64,000 bases of DNA from Smithellaceae bacterium (GTDB taxonomy: Bacteria; Desulfobacterota; Syntrophia; Syntrophales; Smithellaceae): contig JAUYFM010000021.1 of assembly GCA_030690945.1 (NCBI GenBank), positions 1-64,000 of the forward strand, written 5' to 3'. Of this stretch, positions 33,401 to 42,888 are shown in pieces. Below the pieces are notes generated by a model that was not told the origin of the DNA, made no database searches, and saw nothing but the letters and a program-made list of their open reading frames with translations. Position numbers and translations under genes: made by a program. Position 1 is the first letter of the stretch. Each line of letters starts with the position of its first letter.

Positions 33401-36400
33401 ATTGATTTGCCTGAGCATGACCTGGCTGTGTGTCCAGGCCAGATTAAAAACGCGGTCGGCCAGGCGGTTGTCGTGGTATTTTTCAATAAGGCCGAGCGCT
33501 TTGGCGCGGGTTTCAGCGATGCCGGAAACGATATCCATCGTCACCGATTCTCCTGGTGAGAGTTTGATCGGGCGGCGGATCGCAACAACCGGATCCAGAA
33601 CGGAACCTTCCGTGTTCGACAGGGCTTTTGTCCCATTCGTTGAACCCTTCATGGCCGCGGGACAAGATAGCGTATTGCCGCGGCCGACAAACTTTAAGCG
33701 ATCCGTTTCATAAGAGACCTCGCTTTGGTCAGTGCCATGCAACGCCATTAAATGAAAAGTCCAGTAGGTGGGCTCATCCTTGGAACGTGGTCTTCGTGTA
33801 CAGAGAATCGCTTGACGATTCCGGATAATTTCCGTTTGAACAAAAAGGTTGCTAAACGCCGGATGCATCGCATCGGCCGCAGGCGTAGCGATCACAACTT
33901 CCGCGTAACTGGTCAGATCCAGTTCACGGCGTTTTCTGGAACGATTGGTGATACGAATGCGCCTGAGTTCAATATCGTCTTCCGGTGAAACGGCTATTTG
34001 GGTGTGCGTGTTAATTTCATCATCGCGCCTGCGAAACTCGACCTTCGAGTCGGAGAAAATAGCCTCGTATCTTTCAGGCTTTTTCAGCGTTGGCTGATAG
34101 GCGTTGGACCAGAATTCTCCCGTGGAAACATCGCGGATATAACAGAACATGCCCCAGGGATCGCGGGTGGCGTCTTCGCGCCAGCGCGTCACCGCGATAT
34201 CCTTCCAGCGGCTGTATCCGCCACCGGCATTCGTAATCATGACGTGATATCTGCCGTTGGACAACAATTGCACCTCCGGTACAGGCGTATCGGGGGTTTC
34301 AATCATGCGCGATGGAACTTTCTGCGGGGCGGATGATTTCCGGACATTAATATCGTCGGCGATCTGCCTGTAGAAGGAAACGGCTTTGGGGATGCGTTCC
34401 TGAAGCAAAAGCATTGCCGATTGAAACATCGGTTCGGACTCAAAGCGCTTCTGCATCGGACGATTCAGTAAGAGATGGGACAGGGCCAGTAAACTCATTC
34501 CCTGGTGATGCGCCATGAAGGATCGGACGGCAACGCTTACCTGACCGGCAGGCAAACGCGTCGCGGTATAATCCAGTGCTTCATAAAAACCGTACGCCCC
34601 CATCATGCCTTTGGCGGCCAGTCGCTGGAGATTTTCACAGGCCTCCTCCGGTGCGATCATCAGCGCCAGCGCTGACGCATACGGAGATATCACCAGATCG
34701 TCGCTAAGCCCACGCTTGAGTCCCAGGCCGGGGACACCGAAAGCGCGATACTGGTAGTTCAAATGAACATCAATGGTGTTATAACCGGATTCCGAAATGC
34801 CCCAGGGCACTCCCCTTTTTTCTCCATACGCTATCTGTCTTTTGACCACCGCCTTGTAGGTTTGGTCCAGTAACGTGTTTTCGTAGTTCGGCATGACCAG
34901 GAGCGGCATCAGGTACTCAAACATCGACCCGTCCCAGGAAAGGAGAACGGGATCACCTCCCGGATTGGTCAGCATGCGTCCCAGGGCAAACCAGTTTTCC
35001 TTCGGTAGTTGTCCCTGCGCAATGGCGACAAAACTGCAAAATCTGGCCTCGGATGCCAGCAGGTCATAGAAGCTTGTGTCCCGGCGGCGATCGCCGACGC
35101 TATACCCGATGGTTAACAACTGATGTCCTTTATCATAGAGGAAGCTGTAATCCATATCGGCGAATTCCCCGGCTTTTTTAATGAGCGTTTGAATGAGGGA
35201 TAGTCTTTCCCGCGAAAGCCTGCTTCCTTCCAAAACCAGTTTGTGAAACTCGCGTGACCACGCCTGTTCTTCATCATTGGCAGAAGGCCCGATTATCTCT
35301 TCCACGGAGGAAAGCCACCTTGCGGACAGGTCTGAAACTTCCCGCAAGGTGGGAATACCGATTTCCTCGAAAAGACGGGCAACACCGGCCGTAGGGATTT
35401 GCAGCGCTGCCCAGGGGCAGAGTGTCATCAGTTCATCCACCGCATCCCGGCATTGATGGACAAGAGCCTGCGCCCATCCGTAGGACTGACTTTGCGGATC
35501 GGCCTCAAAGCTTGCGGCAAGAATTGATGCTGATTGTGTCAGCATATCGAGACGCAACCACCAGTCATTAACCGTCGCCCGCTTTGGAGACACAGGCCTT
35601 TCCAGATGTTTTTTAAATTCGGCCAGTTCATTTTTAAACGTATTTCCGGCAACATCTTTGAGGACGCTATAGGTGTCGGCAATGCCTTCCAGTAATCGAT
35701 TCTCTGATGAAATCCTGTCTGGAAGATCAAGGAGTCCCTGCTTCAGCGTCAACAGATAACCACAAAGATTCCCGCTGTCCACGGTCGATATGTAATGCGG
35801 CGGCAGTGTTTTTAGGGTTTGCGTATCATACCAATTGTAAAAGTGGCCCCGGTGGCGATCCATCTTTTCCAAGGTGCCGAAAGTATTTGCTGTGCGTCTG
35901 AGAAATTCACCGGGTGTCGCATAACCAAAATCACAGGCGGATAAATTTGCCAGGAGCGCCAGTCCTATGTTGGTGGGCGACGTGCGGTGCGCAATCACAG
36001 AGCCGGGCTGCTCCTGATAGTTGTCCGGCGGAAGCCAATGCTCTTCCGCTGTAACAAACGTTTCGAAAAACGACCAGGTTCTGCGAGCTGCTTTTCTTAA
36101 GAAAATGATTTGTTCATCGTTCAGGGTGATTCCTTCTTTGACGGAAGGCCTACTGGCCCACCAGGTAATGGCAGGGGACAAAAACCAGAGGATCAGCACG
36201 GGCAAGGCGGCGCAAAGCGCGCCGGGTCTCGCAATCGAGATATAAGTCAATACCGCTGCGGACAGGACAGGGGCTATCCACATGGCCCTGCAGGATGCCA
36301 CCAGATCATTTGCGGCTGGATGCGGCTGGTTTTGGAAGGGATTCCACTCCAGTAATCGTTTGTGCGTTACCAGCATCCGCGAGCCGGTGCGCAAAATCGC

Positions 36401-39157
36401 ATCCAGACTGTAAAAAGCTTCGAACGGCAGGCAGGCGATCGTGAATAAAATCTGCAGACCATGCCTCCTCGCCTGACGCATCACGTAGGTCAGGTGATCC
36501 TGCCACAGCACGTCTCCCGGTTTACGAAACAGATCAAGAAGGACGGCGCCCATGGAAGGAATGAGAAGAATCGCCGCCAGAAGCAGCGTCCATAGCCAAG
36601 CCTGCGGCAATATCGTCCAGCCGGCAACCAACATGATGGTCAGCGCGGCGGGAACGAGACTGCGGCGAAGGTTGTCGAATATTTTCCACTGGGAAAGACA
36701 TGATAATACATTCTTTTGATGTTCTCCGCCCAAAACAGGAACCTTTAATCTCAGCCAACCGGCGATTTGCCAGTCCCCGCGAATCCAGCGGCGTCTGCGA
36801 CTCACATCCACCCGGTACTGAGCCGGATATTCTTCATACAACTCCACATCGGAAATAAGACCCGAGCGCGCATGACAACCCTCGATCAGGTCGTGACTGA
36901 GTATCCGGTTTTCGGGAAGACGGTTGTGCAGCGCTTGTTCAAACGCGTCGACATCATAGATGCCCTTGCCGACAAAGGAACCTTCGCCGAAGACATCCTG
37001 ATAAATATCGGAAACCATGCGCGTATAAGGGTCGATCCCCGTGTGGCCTCCCCACAATCGCGAATACCGGGTCTGTCTGGCCCCGGATAAGCTTTCCGTT
37101 AGCCTAGGCTGAAGGATGCCGTAACCGGCGTTAATGATTTTTTTCGATTCGTCAAAACGGGGACGGTTCAGCGGATGGGCCATCGTCCCGATGAATTTTT
37201 CCGCGGCATCGCGAGGCAGTTGCGTATCCGTATCCAGGGTAATGACATACTTCACATTGGATAATAATTCCGCGGCGCCGACAATCTTTGAAAAACTATC
37301 TTTCGCGCCGCCTCGCAGCACGGCATTCAACTCGGCCAACTTGCCGCGTTTACGTTCGTAGCCCATCCAGATGCCTTCCTCCGGATTCCAAAGACGCGGG
37401 CGGTGAAAAAGGAAAAATGTTCCTCCTTTGACGCCCCTGTATTTCTCGTGGAGGTCTTTAATCCCCTTCTCGGCCAGGCGCAAAAGCTCGTCGTCTTCAG
37501 GCATTTTCTCCTGAGGGGCGTCGCAAAAATCAGTAAGAAGACCGAAGTGCAGGTTATCTTCTCTGTTCGTCAGAAATCGAATTTCCAGCGCTTCGACCAA
37601 ATCTTCCACGTTTTGAACATTGTTGAGCATCGTGGGGATGATCACCAGCGTGCTCGACTCCGGCGGAATTTCCAGAGAAAAGTCCATGCGCGGCAAGGGA
37701 TGGGGATGCGTGAGCAGCGTGACCAGCCAATTGGTCAGAGCCACGCCCAGAGAGCTTGCGCTAAGAACCAGGACAATAGCCGCAGGTCCCATGATCCAGC
37801 CGTGAACACCTGCTGCATGAATCTTTGTAAGCAGATATCCCGCCAATAAGAAAGTCATCCCAATGATGCTGCCCAGATAGAGCAATAAGGGAACCCGGTC
37901 CAGAGCTCTTCTTACAGACTCGGATAAAGAAAGGCGCATCTCGGCGCTTTTTTCAAGTTCAGGTAATCCTTTGTCAATCAGATAATAACCAACATGGGTC
38001 ATCCGCTCATCGCCGCTTTTCCGGGGCAGGGCGGATTTAGCCAAATCGATGGCTTTTTGTGCGACATCCCTTTCGAGCATCGGACTGTTTTTGGCAATTT
38101 TTTCTACGACATGACGATAATGGTCGCGCGTGACAAAATCCATTCGAACATAGACATCGCCGGGATCTTCCCGCAGCACTTTTTCAACCACACTCATGGT
38201 CTCGACAAATTCCCGCCAGTTCATCGTCGTCAGAAACCGGAGAGAGCCGATACTATTGCTGACGGACGCCTGGTCGGCGGCCAGTTGATGATTTCCCGAC
38301 CGGATCACCTGTTCGATGGTCAAATGCGATTCGGAAAGCCGCTGTTCGATCCAGCCCAAAGGCAAGGCCAACGCCGGACTCTTTCCCTGCAAACGGCGGG
38401 CAAATTCCGCGACAAACGGATTTAAAAGCGGAGGATCAGACCGGGCCATATCCGCAATGGCTAAGACAAGACTTTTGGGGTCACGCCTCGCGACATCAAT
38501 CATCTGATCCGCCCAATAACTGGCGCGCTCCCGGTCGGCAATATCGGCCATGATACGCGTTCCGATCCGCCGGAGATTTTCAATCAGCGCCAGACGCAGC
38601 ATGATCGGAATAGCCCACAACTCGCCTAGTTTCAGATGGGAAACCGACTGGTAGGCTGTAATAAAACTAACAAGGTTTTCCAGATCCACTCTGCCGTCGC
38701 CGTGGGAAATAATCTCCTGCGCGATATCATAAACCCTGGGCAGTCCGGCGGAAGTCCCGCCGACCAGCCGGGGCAGGCTCCGGCTGAATCCACGGGATAA
38801 GTGACGTTTGGCTGTGCGGACATTTTCTTCAATCAAATAAAAGTTATCCAGCAGCCATTCCTCAGCTGGAGCGACAGGGCTGTTCGTCTTGACGACGGCA
38901 GTCAACTGCCGGATGGTTTCAATCAGAATATCGTCATTGTCCTGGAGTCGTTCCAGGAGTTTTTCAGTCGCTTCCTTATTGGTTAATTGATGCAGGCTTG
39001 CCAGATTTTTACCATGCTGTTTCATCTGGTCGGAACTGAGCAATTCGGATCGCAAGGGGGATTCGTCGCGGGTATACTTTTTCCCGAAATGACTTTTCGA
39101 AAGGTACTTTTTCAAAAATAATAAAGTATTGGCTGCTGTCTTGTAAATCAAATTCAA
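30419..39157 (-). CDS. ndvB: Cyclic beta-1,2-glucan synthase (NdvB/ChvB-like)
   Basis: About 2912 aa, close to the size of rhizobial NdvB. Layout: N-terminal cytoplasmic region; membrane helices near residue 440; a GT84 glycosyltransferase domain with DxD-like TLDTDTQLPRDAAEKFIG and RRRRWIRGDWQIAGW; further helices (ALTIMLVAGWTILPQAWLW); a glucoamylase-like region with FYNWYDTQTLKTLPPHYIST; two carbohydrate-binding/GH94 modules; and a C-terminal GH94 phosphorylase domain with GSGDWNDGMNKVG, which controls ring size. It makes and cyclises periplasmic glucans. The TTG at 39157 is chosen because AAGGAG lies just upstream. Many opposite-strand ORFs here are shadows. Confidence 0.93.
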   Translation of the reverse strand: MNLIYKTAANTLLFLKKYLSKSHFGKKYTRDESPLRSELLSSDQMKQHGKNLASLHQLTNKEATEKLLERLQDNDDILIETIRQLTAVVKTNSPVAPAEEWLLDNFYLIEENVRTAKRHLSRGFSRSLPRLVGGTSAGLPRVYDIAQEIISHGDGRVDLENLVSFITAYQSVSHLKLGELWAIPIMLRLALIENLRRIGTRIMADIADRERASYWADQMIDVARRDPKSLVLAIADMARSDPPLLNPFVAEFARRLQGKSPALALPLGWIEQRLSESHLTIEQVIRSGNHQLAADQASVSNSIGSLRFLTTMNWREFVETMSVVEKVLREDPGDVYVRMDFVTRDHYRHVVEKIAKNSPMLERDVAQKAIDLAKSALPRKSGDERMTHVGYYLIDKGLPELEKSAEMRLSLSESVRRALDRVPLLLYLGSIIGMTFLLAGYLLTKIHAAGVHGWIMGPAAIVLVLSASSLGVALTNWLVTLLTHPHPLPRMDFSLEIPPESSTLVIIPTMLNNVQNVEDLVEALEIRFLTNREDNLHFGLLTDFCDAPQEKMPEDDELLRLAEKGIKDLHEKYRGVKGGTFFLFHRPRLWNPEEGIWMGYERKRGKLAELNAVLRGGAKDSFSKIVGAAELLSNVKYVITLDTDTQLPRDAAEKFIGTMAHPLNRPRFDESKKIINAGYGILQPRLTESLSGARQTRYSRLWGGHTGIDPYTRMVSDIYQDVFGEGSFVGKGIYDVDAFEQALHNRLPENRILSHDLIEGCHARSGLISDVELYEEYPAQYRVDVSRRRRWIRGDWQIAGWLRLKVPVLGGEHQKNVLSCLSQWKIFDNLRRSLVPAALTIMLVAGWTILPQAWLWTLLLAAILLIPSMGAVLLDLFRKPGDVLWQDHLTYVMRQARRHGLQILFTIACLPFEAFYSLDAILRTGSRMLVTHKRLLEWNPFQNQPHPAANDLVASCRAMWIAPVLSAAVLTYISIARPGALCAALPVLILWFLSPAITWWASRPSVKEGITLNDEQIIFLRKAARRTWSFFETFVTAEEHWLPPDNYQEQPGSVIAHRTSPTNIGLALLANLSACDFGYATPGEFLRRTANTFGTLEKMDRHRGHFYNWYDTQTLKTLPPHYISTVDSGNLCGYLLTLKQGLLDLPDRISSENRLLEGIADTYSVLKDVAGNTFKNELAEFKKHLERPVSPKRATVNDWWLRLDMLTQSASILAASFEADPQSQSYGWAQALVHQCRDAVDELMTLCPWAALQIPTAGVARLFEEIGIPTLREVSDLSARWLSSVEEIIGPSANDEEQAWSREFHKLVLEGSRLSRERLSLIQTLIKKAGEFADMDYSFLYDKGHQLLTIGYSVGDRRRDTSFYDLLASEARFCSFVAIAQGQLPKENWFALGRMLTNPGGDPVLLSWDGSMFEYLMPLLVMPNYENTLLDQTYKAVVKRQIAYGEKRGVPWGISESGYNTIDVHLNYQYRAFGVPGLGLKRGLSDDLVISPYASALALMIAPEEACENLQRLAAKGMMGAYGFYEALDYTATRLPAGQVSVAVRSFMAHHQGMSLLALSHLLLNRPMQKRFESEPMFQSAMLLLQERIPKAVSFYRQIADDINVRKSSAPQKVPSRMIETPDTPVPEVQLLSNGRYHVMITNAGGGYSRWKDIAVTRWREDATRDPWGMFCYIRDVSTGEFWSNAYQPTLKKPERYEAIFSDSKVEFRRRDDEINTHTQIAVSPEDDIELRRIRITNRSRKRRELDLTSYAEVVIATPAADAMHPAFSNLFVQTEIIRNRQAILCTRRPRSKDEPTYWTFHLMALHGTDQSEVSYETDRLKFVGRGNTLSCPAAMKGSTNGTKALSNTEGSVLDPVVAIRRPIKLSPGESVTMDIVSGIAETRAKALGLIEKYHDNRLADRVFNLAWTHSQVMLRQINATPEDAHLYGRLAGSVIYANSSLRTDPRIILKNRRGQSGLWGYAISGDLPIVLLQINDHTNIELVRQLQQAHAYWRLKGLAVDLVIWNEDNAIYRQSLHDQIVGLIATSMENKVADRPGGIFVRPGDQISSEDRILLQTVSRVIIKDDMGTLAEQISRHKMKTIAAPRLKPVKNQSAKSKDEGVFSYPGLLFTNGLGGFSPDGCEYVTITKPGEKTPLPWVNILANPHFGSIISESGSASTWSENAHEYRLTPWNNDPVSDINGEAFYIRDEETGQVWSPTPLPAGGRTPYACRHGFGYSVFEHTEDGIRSELWIYVSVTAPVKFMVLKLHNESGRSRTLSVTGYLEWVLGDLRPKTAMHVITEVDAGSGALFARNQYNTDFADRVAFFDVDNPTRTYTCDRDEFIGRNGELSKPAAMTRSELSGQVGAGLDPCGTIQVTVGLNSGQEHEVIFRLGVTGRRGADDASKTVRDFRGSTIAQNELEAVHRYWKKTLGALQIETPDPSLNILTNGWLLYQTLSSRLWARNGYYQSGGAFGFRDQLQDVMALVYAQPALVRGHLLLCASRQFLEGDVQHWWHPPTGRGIRTQCSDDYLWLPLVVSRYVSSTGDVGILNENVSFLEGRQLRADEDSYYDLPSVTDEKNSLYEHCVRAIQRGLRFGSHGLPFMGSGDWNDGMNKVGDEGKGESVWMGFFLYEVLNKFAEIARLKNDVPFADLCGQEAVKLQRNIEQNGWDGGWYRRAYSDDGSVLGSGANTECRIDSVAQSWSVLSGAGEKTRARQAMNAVDEFLVHRDKKLVQLLDPPFDKSEMEPGYIKGYVPGVRENGGQYTHAAIWVAMAFAALGDRKRAWDVMDIINPINHARSPGEVEIYKVEPYVVSADIYALAPHIGRGGWTWFTGSAAWMYRLIVESLLGLSLKNGKISFSPCLPASWNEIKIHYRYEETLYHIIIRQAAGTTAVLTLDGLVMPAAEIQLVDDRQEHTLEVDIPLVPDES

Positions 39158-39228
39158 TTTTTGTCTCCTTGTGGAAGAGCAGAGGCGGCCATCATGCCCC
39201 GGACTCACATCTTTTTACCGGGCCTACT

Positions 39229-40326
39229 TTAGAGAATAGATCGTTTGCCGTTATACCGTTCGGTATCGTAATATTTATCCACATCGATGAGATTCAGGTG
39301 ATCGGTAACATCTTTCATGGGCACCGATGTGATCTCACCATGGCGATAGCTTACCATCCTGCCGAAATCCTCGTTGACAATCATGTCCACGGCCGCGATC
39401 CCGAACCACCTCGCCATCAGGCGGTCCCGGGCCGACGGCGATCCTCCCCGCTGAAGGTGACTCAATGTGACATGGCGGGTTTCCAATCCCGTTTTCCCCT
39501 CGATTTCCTTCGCGATATAGGCGGCAATGCCCCCCAGTGACCGGTGACCGAACTCATCCACCTTATTGTCCTTGCAGAATTCTTTATTGACAGTCATTGT
39601 CGCGCCCTCGGAAACGACGATGATACTGTACTGAATCTCCCGGCCACGGCGTTCTTCGAGAAGATCGCAGACCCGTTCCATATCAAAACGGTGCTCGGGG
39701 ATCAGAATGATGTAAGCGCCGCTGCATTCGCCGCCGTGCAGGGCGAGCCAGCCCGCATGCCGGCCCATGGTTTCCACCACAAAGATCCGGTTGTGGGACC
39801 CGGCGGTCGTCCGGAGGCGATCGATCTCTTCCATGATGATATTCACCGCCGAATCGAAGCCCAATGAATAATCGGTGCCTGCAAGATCGCCGTCAATGGT
39901 CTTGGGAATGCCGATGGTCTTGATGCCCAGCCGATGGAGTTTGGAGGCAACGCCGAGGGTATCCTCGCCGCCGATGGCCACAATGACGTTGATGCCAAGT
40001 CGGTCGATATTGTCCATCACTTTTTGCGAGGCGTCATTTTTTGAATTGAAGGGGTTGGTCCGGGATGTTCCGAGATTTGTCCCTCCGTAGCGGTCCCACG
40101 TGCGCACAATCTCCTCGTCGAGCTTCATGGTGTGACGGGTCAGGCTCTCCGGACAACCCGGATCGACCTCCACGAGGCCCTTCCACCCGTCCCGGATGCC
40201 GATGACGTCGAAGGTGACGGACCGCTTCTTCGCGAGAAGGGGATCAAGAGCCGTTTTAGTCACCCATTTGATCGCGCCGTTGAGGCCCGGACAATCGCCG
40301 CCACCCGTTAAAACCGCTATTCTCAT
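39229..40326 (-). CDS. 6-phosphofructokinase, PPi-type active site
   Basis: A 365-aa group III PFK. The phosphate-donor loop reads VAIGGEDTLGVASKL and the second determinant GIPKTIDGDL. In ATP enzymes the loop is GGDGS and the second motif PGTID; Asp/Thr in the first and Lys in the second mark pyrophosphate-dependent or dual-donor enzymes. MGRHAGWLAL and LQRGGSPSARDRLM complete the sugar and effector sites. PPi use would make the glycolytic step reversible and save ATP. The ndvB-like gene follows on the same strand, 71 bp downstream. Confidence 0.9.
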   Translation of the reverse strand: MRIAVLTGGGDCPGLNGAIKWVTKTALDPLLAKKRSVTFDVIGIRDGWKGLVEVDPGCPESLTRHTMKLDEEIVRTWDRYGGTNLGTSRTNPFNSKNDASQKVMDNIDRLGINVIVAIGGEDTLGVASKLHRLGIKTIGIPKTIDGDLAGTDYSLGFDSAVNIIMEEIDRLRTTAGSHNRIFVVETMGRHAGWLALHGGECSGAYIILIPEHRFDMERVCDLLEERRGREIQYSIIVVSEGATMTVNKEFCKDNKVDEFGHRSLGGIAAYIAKEIEGKTGLETRHVTLSHLQRGGSPSARDRLMARWFGIAAVDMIVNEDFGRMVSYRHGEITSVPMKDVTDHLNLIDVDKYYDTERYNGKRSIL

Positions 40327-40457
40327 TGCTATTTTTCCTATTTAAAAGAATATTGCATATTCCTTGGTTTTTATCAACTGAAGAGTTTTGACCAGGCTAT
40401 CCGGCCGCTATTCGCCGAGCTTGACCACCCTGTCTTTCGGTGTTAATGGGGTTTCAG

Positions 40458-40562
40458 TTTAATCCCGCTGTTGCGGGACGAGCGTCAATTCTCCGCGAGC
40501 TTGCTCGCGATATAATGACGCTCATTACATACCTCGACAGCGAGCTCGCGAGGTGGTTGATT
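40458..40562 (-). repeat. Dispersed intergenic repeat, copy B
   Basis: The reverse complement matches 15057-15159 over about 105 bp with few differences. It ends immediately before the kup start. The 40327-40457 stretch in front of it holds no gene. Confidence 0.85.
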
Positions 40563-40575
40563 GACGAGGATTATT

Positions 40576-42399
40576 TTGAAAAAAAGCAAACAGGATTCTT
40601 TCTGGGGCGGCGTTGTTCGCTCAATGGGGATTGTGTTCGGCGATATCGGCACAAGCCCCATCTATACGTTAACCGTTGTGTTTGTCCTGACCCCGAGAAC
40701 CCAGGATAGCGTCTTGGGAATTCTTTCCCTCGTTGTCTGGACATTGCTGATCCTCGTCACGGCCGAATACGCCTGGCTGGCCATGAGCCTTTCCTATAAA
40801 GGACAAGGCGGGGAAATCATGCTGCGGGAAATCCTGAGCAGAACGCTCAAACCCGGCCGCAAGCTGGCCTTTGCCGGAGTTCTTACGTTCATCGGCGTCT
40901 CACTTTTATTGGGCGACGGGGTCATCACGCCCGCGATTACCATTCTTTCCGCCGTGGAAGGAATCCTGCTTGTCCCCGGCCTGGAAAACATGCAACTGGG
41001 AATTCTGATGCTGATTGCGGTAGCGATTGCCGTCGTACTTTTTGCCGTTCAATCCCGGGGAGTGGATAAAGTCGCCGGGATATTCGGACCGGTCATGCTG
41101 GTTTGGTTTATTTGCCTGGCACTAACGGGACTGGCCTCCGTGATTACCATGCCGGGAATCCTGAAGGCCGTCAATCCCTATTATGCCTTCAAATTTCTTT
41201 CGGAAAATGGCCTGGCGGGATTTTTTGTCCTGTCCGAGGTCATTTTGTGCGCCACCGGCGGCGAGGCCCTGTATGCCGACATGGGCCACCTGGGCAAAAA
41301 ACCGATTCTGCGTGCCTGGTATTTCGTATTTGCCGCCATCCTTCTCAATTACATGGGTCAGGGTGTCTTTGCCATTGCCCATCCGGACGTCAAATACCTG
41401 CTCTTCGGTATGGTCCAGCATCAGGCCCCCTATCTTTATATTCCATTTCTTCTGCTCACCGTCGGGGCAACGATTATCGCGTCACAAGCGATCATCAGCG
41501 GAACTTTTTCCGTGGTCTATCAGGGAATTACCACGAGACTCATGCCGCTGATGAAGGTCGCCTATACATCCAGCCAGATTAAATCACAAATCCATATTCC
41601 AGTCGTGAACGGGATATTGATGTGCGCAGTCATTTTCATGATCCTGATCTTTCAAAAATCGGAAAATCTGGCTGCGGCATACGGCATGGCGGTGACCGGA
41701 TCGATGACCATCACAGCTTTGATGATGGTTCTGGTTTTTTCGCAAATCAAAAAATGGAAATGGAAGCTTCCCTTCGCCGTTATCGTCAGCGGCATTGCCT
41801 TTGCTTTTTTTGTCGCCACACTGAGCAAGCTGCCTCACGGCGCCTATTGGTCGCTAATCCTGGCCGCCATCCCCTTTTGCCTCATTCTTATCTGGACAAA
41901 GGGGCAGAAACGCCTGTTCAAATCTCTGCGGCCATTGGATCTGGAAACGTTTCTCATCAGCTACGAACAGATCTACGCCAAAGGCAGAAACATTGCCGGC
42001 ACCGCCCTTTATTTCTGTCGGGGTTACAAAATGATCTCGCCCTATATTGTCCACAGCATCTTCCGCAGTAACATTATCTATGAGCGGAATATCCTGATTT
42101 CCATCAGCCGGACCGATGAACCCTTCGGCATTAAGGTGGATCTGAAGCAGGATCTGGCGCCGGGCCTCGAGGCGCTGGAAGTGGAAGCCGGTTACCGGGA
42201 AATTTTCGATCTGGAAGGTCTGATCAAAGAACAGGGCATTCAGGAAAAGGTTATCTTTTACGGCGTGGAGGACATCGTTACACGCAATCCTATCTGGCGC
42301 ATCTTCAGCGTGATCAAGCGGATCACGCCCAATTTCGTTCAGTTCAGCAAACTGCCGCCCAGCCGTCTGCAGGGGATTGTCACGCGAGTGGAAATGTAA
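40576..42399 (+). CDS. kup: Kup-type potassium uptake protein
   Basis: A 607-aa transporter with 12 membrane helices and a C-terminal cytoplasmic domain. KUP marks: GIVFGDIGTSPIYTL at the N-terminus, GQGGEIMLREILS, LLGDGVITPAITILSAVEG, ATGGEALYADMGHLG. It brings in K+ with protons. The TTG at 40576 with GAGGA upstream is preferred over the TTG at 40561, which lies at the repeat edge. With the KefB/C system 10 kb away it gives both uptake and efflux of potassium. Confidence 0.93.
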   Translation: MKKSKQDSFWGGVVRSMGIVFGDIGTSPIYTLTVVFVLTPRTQDSVLGILSLVVWTLLILVTAEYAWLAMSLSYKGQGGEIMLREILSRTLKPGRKLAFAGVLTFIGVSLLLGDGVITPAITILSAVEGILLVPGLENMQLGILMLIAVAIAVVLFAVQSRGVDKVAGIFGPVMLVWFICLALTGLASVITMPGILKAVNPYYAFKFLSENGLAGFFVLSEVILCATGGEALYADMGHLGKKPILRAWYFVFAAILLNYMGQGVFAIAHPDVKYLLFGMVQHQAPYLYIPFLLLTVGATIIASQAIISGTFSVVYQGITTRLMPLMKVAYTSSQIKSQIHIPVVNGILMCAVIFMILIFQKSENLAAAYGMAVTGSMTITALMMVLVFSQIKKWKWKLPFAVIVSGIAFAFFVATLSKLPHGAYWSLILAAIPFCLILIWTKGQKRLFKSLRPLDLETFLISYEQIYAKGRNIAGTALYFCRGYKMISPYIVHSIFRSNIIYERNILISISRTDEPFGIKVDLKQDLAPGLEALEVEAGYREIFDLEGLIKEQGIQEKVIFYGVEDIVTRNPIWRIFSVIKRITPNFVQFSKLPPSRLQGIVTRVEM

Positions 42400-42452
42400 T
42401 TACACCCTTTCTTCATCAAGCGGCATTGCTTTATGCATATTTTCCGTCGCTT

Positions 42453-42866
42453 TCAGCGGTTAAGAAAAGTCATGGTTAAAATATTGCTGTCCCCTTCCCG
42501 TCGGTAGGCCACTTGATCGGTCATCTTACGAATCAGGAACACGCCCATGCCACCGACCTTGCGACAGGCCAGATCGGGTTGCAAATCGGGATCGGCAAGG
42601 GAGAGAGGATTGAAAGAAACACCTGCATCACGGATTTCAATCGTCAGCGCCGAATCATCCGAAGCCGAACACCGCACTTCGACCTGTCCCTGGTTTTGGG
42701 CATAGCCATGCACAAACACATTGACCAGCGCCTCTTCCGCAACCAGTTCGATCTGCTGCCGGGCCTCTTCGGAGAATCCCTTTTTTTTCGCCTCGGCCGT
42801 GATAAAAGTCAACAAGTCATGCAGGCTTTCTACCCGGGCGGGCATTTGTTTGATCAGCATAGACAT
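42453..42866 (-). CDS. Anti-sigma factor-like serine kinase (RsbW/HATPase_c_2)
   Basis: A 137-aa GHKL ATPase: VAEEALVNVFVHGYA is the N box, IEIRDAGVSFNPL and KVGGMGVFLIRKMTDQV are the G1/G2-like boxes. It would phosphorylate the STAS protein encoded just upstream and sequester a sigma factor or other target, in partner-switching fashion. No sigma gene or PP2C phosphatase is adjacent. Both genes are close and on the same strand. Confidence 0.87.
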   Translation of the reverse strand: MSMLIKQMPARVESLHDLLTFITAEAKKKGFSEEARQQIELVAEEALVNVFVHGYAQNQGQVEVRCSASDDSALTIEIRDAGVSFNPLSLADPDLQPDLACRKVGGMGVFLIRKMTDQVAYRREGDSNILTMTFLNR

Positions 42867-42888
42867 AGACGCTCATTTCGGCTCGACG

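Noticed and set aside
31211-38425. Many plus-strand ORFs opposite the glucan synthase
   Set aside because: None has family motifs or an RBS; the 2912-codon frame explains the region.
15058-40709. ORFs 15058-15330 (-) and 40440-40709 (+) sharing FNPAVAGRA and ILRELARDIMT
   Set aside because: Both are translations of the 105-bp non-coding repeat extended into flanking genes.
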